Of a stretch of DNA of 64,000 bases, positions 57,755 through 64,000 are shown piece after piece. Numbering within the stretch: the stretch's first letter is position 1; each line of letters begins with the position of its first letter. Source of the DNA: Artocarpus heterophyllus (Eukaryota > Streptophyta > Magnoliopsida > Rosales > Moraceae); the NCBI GenBank assembly GCA_025403435.1, contig CM046341.1:7959219-8023218 (forward strand), in the 5' to 3' direction. The notes under the pieces are model-generated. The model saw nothing but the letters and a program-made list of their open reading frames with translations. It did no database searches and was not told where the DNA came from. Made by a program: the position numbers and the translations under genes.

Positions 57755-59499
57755 TTTCTCAATTTATTTTACGTGGTAAAATTACTGTAATGAAATCAAA
57801 ATTAATCAAAATCTTCAAAATGTTTTAAAAATAGCGAAAATGAAAGAGTAATAGTTGTCATATTTTGCCCTACATAATTAAGTAATAATTTATTTAATGA
57901 TATTAATTTTTGTCACTCCTAAAATATTTTAAAATTTTTGTTAAATTTCAACTTCACTATTGAAATTTTATTATATGTCTAAAGAGCCAAATTTGTGGAG
58001 AATAGTGAAAGGGGAAAAAAATGTTAGATTGTCAATTGCAAGCATTAAAAATTTCTTGTAACTCCCTCCCTATGAGCCCAAGACCTCCCTCATGCAGGGC
58101 AGCATGCGACTAGTGCTCCTTGAAGATTGATCGCGATCTTTGTAAATCTCTGCCATTGTTTATACTTTTTTTTTTTTTTATGACTACACCAGCCTTGATG
58201 AGATTTGCAGCCCCACAACGCCATTGCCCTCTAGAGGAGTGTTTTTAGAGGGATATCTCGCCACGATGAGATATGCTAACGTAGGAAGCCCATGTGAGAT
58301 GTTCGCATGATAACATTTGCATAGCCTGCTATTGCTCTGCTACGACGGGATCTCCATTGCCTTTAGTGGTGCCCCACCTTCCACGGCCTATTTAGTCTCT
58401 TTTTTTTTTTTTCTTGTGACTTTGTTTAGTATTCCGGTGAGAATTCAATAGGACGGTAGCCAGTAAGATAGTGAGGCGTTGGAATTTCCAGCATTACAAA
58501 GGACTCCCTTCAGTATCGCAACAGGATACCTTGTGTTATTAATGGGTTACTACCGGTATCCTTTTATGATACTAAGGGCATTTTTGTATTCCAACTCAAC
58601 TCAAGGATTTTATTGGTGGCATTGTAGACCCAAAAAAAATTGCTTATGCATTACCAATTATTTTAAAAAGTGTTCTTCAATCTGAACTAATATGAAGTCT
58701 GCAATTATATGTTCAAATTGGATAGATGTCACCATCAAAATTAGATCATGTGTCTGCCGATCATGGTGAACGTAGTCTGGCCTTTATGTTTGTTACTTAA
58801 TAAGAACATAAGACTCGTTTAGTAGTGTTTTTAAAATATATAAAAATAATTTTATTTTAAAAAATAAAATTTTTTTAAAAATTATGCTGATAGTGTTTTG
58901 TAAAATTGTTGCCTAAAAGAATATAAAAAACATTTCTAAAAACTCTTAAAACAATACCCAATAAATGAATAGTGTTCTAGCCTTTGATTATGAAAAAGAA
59001 ACACCTGGCGCTGAATTTCATTATAATATAGCTCCCTTACCTATTTGGCTATAGTAGTTTTTTCCTCTTTCCTCGTTCTTTTTTTTTTTTTTAAATTGAG
59101 TTTGGGTTAGAAAATTAAATTAATTACGGTTTGACCTGATCAATATTATTTAATGGGAAATCCTTGTTCGCTTAGTTTGGAGCCATTCTCGTACAGCCAC
59201 AGCAGCATGTTGCTATTCTTACAACATCAGCAAACAGCTTTCAGAAAATGTCCAATCCTGAATCAAGTATTTCATGGTATTGTCAGTTTGCAATTGTACG
59301 TATTTACAAGTGACCCTTCAACATTTTAATATTTTACTTTGAGACTTACAGCTAATTATAGACTAGCTGCTGAGCAATGGTTCTATAAATATTTGATATA
59401 TTCGGAGAGAAAATACATCTTAATTCTAATGTGAGCTTGATCCTGTTCATTGGCAATATTAATGCATTTAGTTGGAGGTGATATGCATGCGTGATAAAT

Positions 59500-59700
59500 A
59501 CTGGGCCTAATAATTTTTTTTTAAAATTGTGGTAAATGTGACATTTTTAAAATTTATTGTTTGGTAGATGAAAATAGTTTTTGTTTTGAAAATAAAACTC
59601 TTTTAGAAAATTACGTTAGGTAGTGTTTTTAAAATTTTTGTCTCAAAAAGTGTGTAAAAATATTTCTAAAAACTATCAAAACAAAACCAAACGGGCTAAG
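59500..59700. mobile_element. MITE related to 58803-58970
   Basis: The pair share TAGTGTTTTTAAAAT on the left and ATTTCTAAAAACTMTYAAAAC on the right, at similar spacing. The right end of this copy, AACCAAACGGGCTAA, resembles hAT-type MITE ends. The assignment is tentative. Confidence 0.45.
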
Positions 59701-59709
59701 TTATGTTGC

Positions 59710-59808
59710 AAAAGTATTTGTAGTAAACAGTAGTAAATAGAAAATTTACTTATAAAACTATTTTTTTTACTTATCTATTTACTACTGTTATTCACTATAA
59801 ATATTTTT
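59710..59808. repeat. Perfect-looking 100-bp hairpin element
   Basis: The left arm 59710-59740 (AAAAGTATTTGTAGTAAACA then GTAGTAAATAG) pairs with 59775-59808, whose reverse complement reads AAAAATATTTATAGTGAATA then ACAGTAGTAAATAG. The arms are about 31-34 bp around an AT-rich loop. It sits immediately beside the MITE ending at 59700. Confidence 0.7.
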
Positions 59809-60343
59809 AAAACCTGATGTTTACTTCAAAAAATTTAAAAATTTGACATTTCTCTCATTCTTCTTCTTCTTTTTTTTTGTTTTTGTTAGATTCGAATAAA
59901 ATTGATATTAGAGGGTCAAATTATGTATTCTAATTAAGTTGACACCTATTAAAAACCTCGTTCTCTACCATACCCTTTAGTCTATTTTATTAAAAAATAA
60001 AAATAAATAATAATAGAAAATACAATCTATTCAGTATTATAAAAAAAATTCAAAATATATACACAACCCGAAGGCCAAAGTTTCAACAAAGCAAAAGATC
60101 GCGGTAGAAGAAGAAACCAACTGTAACTCAAGAGCTAGTAAAGTTAAATGAGCACAAAAATCAACCTTGCCAAAACCCCATAGAATGAACCTCATCAAAA
60201 CTTTCCAAGTGAAAACGAAAGGGGAAACCATTAAAGGTAAAAGAGTAATCAAATGCAGTCTAGACAATTTTCTTATATGGGAAAATGATAAAAATGTGAA
60301 CTTGCCAAATCATTGGAGATCATAGAACTACATTAGAATTTTT

Positions 60344-60462
60344 GGGAGAAGGGTTTTAACTTTAGGGGTTTAAATCATACACTATAGCTGTAACATGTAA
60401 GAGTTTTATACTATTTACGGTTTAAACTTTGGAGTTCAAACCACTGTTCTAAACGCTCAATA
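60344..60462. mobile_element. Shared-box MITE (single box)
   Basis: One box (TAACATGTAAGAGTTTTATA) lies between GTTTTAACTTTAGGGGTTTA and a right end whose reverse complement reads GAGCGTTTAGAACAGTGGTT then TGAACTCCAAAGTTTAAAC. The inner inverted pair ACTTTAGGGGTTTAAA / ACTCCAAAGTTTAAAC supports a small foldback element. Confidence 0.55.
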
Positions 60463-60665
60463 TATTTCTCGAGCTTTCCTACATCAATTTGACGCAGAAG
60501 ATGAACCATTTTAGAAGCCATCTTCTCAAAAACATAATTAGATGAAAAACATCAGAAACTTTTAAATTCATATTCTTCAAACATGGAGTCATAATCCGTC
60601 TGGCTTTAAATTTTCATAAAATTACATCTAATTGGAAACAATCAAAGACACTACAACAATTATAT

Positions 60666-60985
60666 GATTTAGCGAGTAAACTTTTATGTCGTCGCTAAAT
60701 TATTCTTTAGCGACGATATTGTCGTCGTTAAATTTGTGCAGCATACGATTTTGTAATTGTGTACTAAAATTTTTAGAGACGATATTTGTCGTCGTTTATT
60801 ATATTTAGCGACGACTTAATCGTCGCTGAATATATGCAAAAATTTTGTCGCTGAAATTCCCAAACACGCGCCATAAATTCGCGGTCTTTGCATATTAAGC
60901 GACGATTAATGTCGTCGTTGAATCCTAATACATTGTCGTTTTGGTATGTATATATTTAGAGACGACATATGTCGTCGCTAAAAGA
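60666..60985 (+). repeat. CACTA subterminal repeat array
   Basis: Short direct and inverted units such as GTCGTCGCTAAA, TTTAGCGACGA and GAGACGACATATGTCGTCGC recur at roughly 20-60 bp spacing. They can fold into several hairpins. In En/Spm-type elements such arrays are transposase binding sites. Confidence 0.85.
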
Positions 60986-61203
60986 GAATATATATTCCTA
61001 AAACCCAGCTTTCTCCTCACCCGTTTCTCAGCTCAGAAAATTTCAGCCTCTTCATCTCGTCTGAAAAGGAATCGATCGTCTCTTCGATCGTCTCTCATCT
61101 GAAACAACACTTTGCGTCGTACGAGCCCCGCCGGAGCTAGACAGTGTCGTTGGCCGGATTGTTGCTGTTTTCCACGCAGGAGATTCGTTGTCGCCGCAGC
61201 AGG
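60985..61203 (+). promoter_or_regulatory. Probable transposase promoter and leader exon
   Basis: TATATATTCC (about 60988-60997) is placed to start a transcript near 61020. The following GC-richer leader ends at a consensus donor, CAG|GTAAGG, at 61202/61203. The acceptor was not identified. This is inferred from sequence only. Confidence 0.45.
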
Positions 61204-61472
61204 TAAGGGTTTTTTTTTTTTTTTTGTTCAACTTTCCTACCTTGATTTCCTCTGAGATTTGTCTGGGCAATTTGAAAAACTTTTTGTCTGTGGAGAGATT
61301 GTATCTCAGACTTTCTCTCTCTATTTTTGAGACCTTAATTCATGTGAGTGGACTATTGTGTAACTATATTTGTGGACTATTTTTCTACCTTACAAAATTT
61401 TCTACTAACCTTAAAGAATTGATTATTAAACTAACCGGTCGAAGCTATTTCGTGCTCTCTCTGAATGATCTG

Positions 61473-61638
61473 TGCTGTTCCTCACTTTTCCCTGCCGATC
61501 AATGCTCCTTCTTGACTTCTCCCTCTTGTTAGTGCTGGTTCTTGATTTCTCTCTGCTGTCCGTGCTGAGCCTTGATTTTTCTTTTTGCCCGATGCTAGTC
61601 CTAGACTTCTCTTTATGGTCAGTGCTGGGCCTGACAAT
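61473..61638 (+). repeat. 30-bp minisatellite inside the CACTA leader
   Basis: Five units of exactly 30 bp start at 61473, 61503, 61533, 61563 and 61593, each beginning TGCT, with a partial sixth at 61623. The unit pattern is TGCTNNTYCTTGAYTTCTC plus a more variable tail. Because 30 is a multiple of three, it gives a 10-residue periodic frame (61472-61708) that starts at GTG and is probably not a gene. Confidence 0.88.
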
Positions 61639-62543
61639 ATTGAAGATGAGTCAATATTTATTTGTTTGTTTTTCTTTTTTTTTTCCCATTATTCCAACTT
61701 TCTCATAAAGTTGTAACAAAGACAGAAATTCAATATATGGCCGAGCCATATGTTGGTAAGATTTTCTCTATCAGTCTATCACTTATAATATAACAGATTA
61801 AGGATCAACCAACTTACAAAGATTTTAAAAAAGAGAAATACTAGTGCGGCGTGATTTTCAGCTTTAGCCCTTTGCTTAACTCTTGAGAACATCAAGGAGT
61901 CACAACCATATCCTGAGCAAAAAATTATTGGTTCCCTTTCTTTCGTCGCGAGTTCAATTATAAAACTAACTCTAGTTTAGTTGAGGTGCTACATCATCTT
62001 CAGTTCCCTATCAAATTTGACACAACAATGTCAAGAGGGACACCCTTTAACTAAATTAGCTTGGACCTTTAAATCAACATTGATAACTTAGCCTCACATT
62101 CTTATGTTACGTGCAGTTCATAATTCAAACATTTTTGCTACAAAATTTTTCTCACCAAAATTTAAAATTTAGTTCGAATGCTCAGTTTAAACGCAGTAAC
62201 CAAACAGGCTTTAATTAATCTAAATGAAAGGTTTGGACAAATGCTTCCTAGCTGATCAGACTTAAAAAGCATTTTGTGTGCCTTAATAGGGGCAATAATA
62301 TTTGTATCTATAAACAACCAACACTACCAGTCCGGGAAATTTTGAACGAGAAACACCAAGTTAATTTAAAAGTACAATTTATTAAGAGAGTGAACAAAAA
62401 AAATATAACTGTACAATTTAATTCAGATGCAAAATCAGAACTAAGCCATTTAATGCAGAAAATGATTGTTAAAATCATTGCTTGGTGGAAGAATGCTGGA
62501 AAAATAGTCCACTCACATGCTGAAAAATATTGTGTAACTATAT
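61639..62543 (+). other. CACTA internal non-coding stretch
   Basis: No credible gene lies here. It probably holds the transposase leader intron. A segment near 62180-62210 (AGTAACCAAACAGGC) resembles a MITE end, so a small nested insertion is possible. The 91-codon frame 62276-62551 matches nothing I recognise. Confidence 0.4.
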
Positions 62544-62612
62544 TTGTTTAGTAGAAAATTTTCCATATTTATGAGTTATATTACATTTGACAATAGGATT
62601 GAAAACATCAAT

Positions 62613-62906
62613 ATGACGATTGACAAGAGTTGGATTTTTGAAAATGATCGCTTTTCTGATCGATACTGGAATGGTGCAATGGCATTTTTGGAAAGAGCAA
62701 AAAACTACATGAATGAGGATGGGGTAGTTAGTTGTCCATGCATTAATTGTTTGAATGGAACAATGCAAACATTACCAGTGGTTAAAGCTCATATAACTGA
62801 CAAGGGATTTAGTCGAACATATAATACATGGATATACCATGGAGAATCTTATAATGCAAACATTAATGGTTATGAAACACATGAACCATCTACTGAAATG
62901 TCTTAG
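62613..62906 (+). pseudogene. CACTA transposase N-terminal (transposase-associated) domain
   Basis: From the ATG at 62613 the frame shows the domain that precedes Tnp2 in plant CACTA elements: a KSWIF start, then RFSDRYWNGAMAFLERAK, a VSCPCINC cysteine cluster, VKAHITDKGF, and NTWIYHGE. It stops at TAG (62904). The next few residues expected of the family appear in a different frame just after it, and the Tnp2 domain in a third, so two small indels separate this part from the domain at 62911-64000. An unrecognised intron is an alternative. Confidence 0.75.
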
Positions 62907-62910
62907 ATGA

Positions 62911-64000
62911 TGTAGCGGGGGCCAACAATCATGCGAACCAGAAGAGTCAAGTCCAACCGGAAAATACAATTCTGGGCAGTTTGAAAAACTTTTTGTTGAG
63001 CTTGAGGCAGAGTTGTATCCTGGATGCGAAAACTTTTCATCTCTTGATTTTTTAGTAAAATTGATGCATTTAAAGGTGCTTCATAGATGGACCAACAAAT
63101 CTTTTGACTCTTTGCTAAAGCTTTTAAAGGAGGCATTACCAGGGGGGAATAATATTCCTGCTTCACATTATGAGGCCAAGATGAAGTTACGCAAGTTGGG
63201 TTTAGGTTATGAGACAATTCATGTGTGCAAGTACGATTGTGCTTTATTTTGGAAAGAATATGCTGATAGAAACACTTGCCCTATATGTGGTGAGAGTCGA
63301 TGGGTGAATCCAAACACAAAGAGAAAAAGAGTGCCACATAAAGTATTACGCTATTTCCCTTTAAAGGATCGGTTGAAGCGTTTGTATGCGTCAAGAGATA
63401 TGACATGGCATGGTTTTGGTCAATCTACGCAAGGCATTTTGCAACATCTAGTAGATGGAGAGGCATGGAAGGCATTTGATCGTAGGTATCCTAATTTTGC
63501 TTCTGAAGTAAGAAATGTTCGTTTAGGTTTAGCGGCTGATTGGTTTAGTCCGTTTGGAAATATGAGTCAACCTTATAGTATGTGGCCAGTTATCTTCTCA
63601 ACATATAATCTACCTCCATGGCTTTGTACAAAGGAACCATACTTGATGTTGACTTTGTTGATTCCGGGACCTAATGCTCCTACAAAGGATATAGATGTGT
63701 TTTTGAGACCAATTGTACATGAGTTGAAAGAGCTTTGGGAGCATAGATTGGTAATTCATGATGCCTACGCTAATACATCATTTAGGATGCATGCTGCGTT
63801 GTTGTGGACTATCAATGATTTTCCTACTCGAAGTAGTTTGTCAGGTTGGAGTGGCCAGGGATACAACGCATGTCCAACGTGCAACATGCATACTCCTTCT
63901 AAGCGTTTAAGGAGTAAGATGTGTTATATAGGCCATCGACGATTCCTTCCAACTTCAAATATCATGAGGAGAGACAAACAATTTGATGGTACGGTTGAGA
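62911..64000 (+). CDS. CACTA transposase, Tnp2 family (partial, open to window end)
   Basis: This frame runs 363 codons from just after a TGA at 62908 to the last base with no stop. It is the Tnp2-type transposase that cuts and joins CACTA ends. Landmarks in order are a YPGC segment, the LLKLLKEALP helix, CPICGESRW and GYNACPTC zinc-type clusters, MTWHG, LAADWFSPFGNMSQPYSMWP and LLIPGPNAPTKDIDVFLRP. The N-terminal domain (62613-62906) is in another frame, so the gene is either frameshifted or spliced. Within the window the Tnp2 part is undamaged, and the C-terminal part is missing only because the window ends. Confidence 0.92.

Larger units (their letters stand above)
57755..60648. other. Gene-free region between the two CACTA elements
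   Basis: No gene is supported. The first tens of bases are the far edge of foldback copy B. A GC-richer patch at about 58060-58400 has no credible frame. The frame 58479-58685 + matches nothing I know. Stretches 58803-58970 and 59500-59700 share AGTGTTTTTAAAA and TTTCTAAAAACT landmarks and look like two copies of one MITE, the second ending AAAACCAAACGGGC. Confidence 0.5.
60649..64000 (+). mobile_element. CACTA (En/Spm) transposon, left end and transposase; runs off the window
   Basis: The terminus CACTACAACAATTATA follows AGA at 60646-60648. Subterminal DNA (60666-60985) carries at least eight copies, in both orientations, of a motif around TTTAGCGACGA/TCGTCGCTAAA, the arrangement bound by transposase in En/Spm elements. 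A TATA-like segment, a GC-richer leader with a splice donor, and Tnp2-type coding sequence follow. The right end and most of the transposase lie beyond the window, so length and autonomy are unknown. Confidence 0.92.

Noticed and set aside
61472..61708. 78-codon periodic frame in the CACTA leader as a gene
   Set aside because: It starts at GTG, consists of the 30-bp minisatellite, and shows no family match. It is kept as a repeat and finding only.
1..64000. CRISPR arrays, operons, bacterial-type signals
   Set aside because: The window is plant nuclear DNA; no regularly spaced identical repeats or polycistronic gene layout are present.

Overview
The window is plant nuclear DNA, almost certainly a eudicot. 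It is very AT-rich and gene-poor, with spliceosomal introns, a subfamily-II ethylene receptor, a QALGGH-type C2H2 zinc-finger gene, and a load of plant-type transposons (Ty1/copia, CACTA, MITEs). I cannot name the species from sequence alone.

Two cellular genes are well supported, both on the minus strand. ETR2 (7496-10513) is an ethylene receptor of 777 residues in two coding exons, with a probable 5'-UTR intron and a TATA box near 10960. A single-finger C2H2 protein with a C-terminal EAR motif (51262-51882) resembles TAC1/SUPERMAN-type repressors. A third locus is only a suggestion: two short, phase-compatible exons at 46073-46372 (minus), just beside a copia insertion.

The rest is mostly transposon-derived. 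A copia retrotransposon (38626-45453) has two 415-bp LTRs, TATAG target-site duplications, a primer binding site and a polypurine tract, but gag-pol is broken by stops, frameshifts and an internal duplication. A CACTA element begins at 60649 and runs off the right edge; its transposase frame is open to the last base. A second, shorter CACTA element without transposase lies at 54483-57754.

A family of long inverted-repeat (foldback) elements occurs near 1.5, 25.8, 49.0 and 53.8 kb. The 25.8-kb copy holds a 314-bp solo LTR flanked by CTTTG. The 53.8-kb copy is split by the 54483-57754 CACTA element, flanked by TTT. About a dozen short elements with different termini share an internal box close to AGCTCTCAYATGCTACAG, often twice per element. 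They cluster at 15-19 kb and recur up to 60 kb. Smaller hairpin elements, diverged tandem duplications and microsatellites fill other parts.

Between 12 and 38 kb and between 46.4 and 51.2 kb I see no credible gene. The many short open frames there fall in AT-rich or low-complexity DNA and match nothing I recognise. The two solid genes are not functionally linked by anything visible here.
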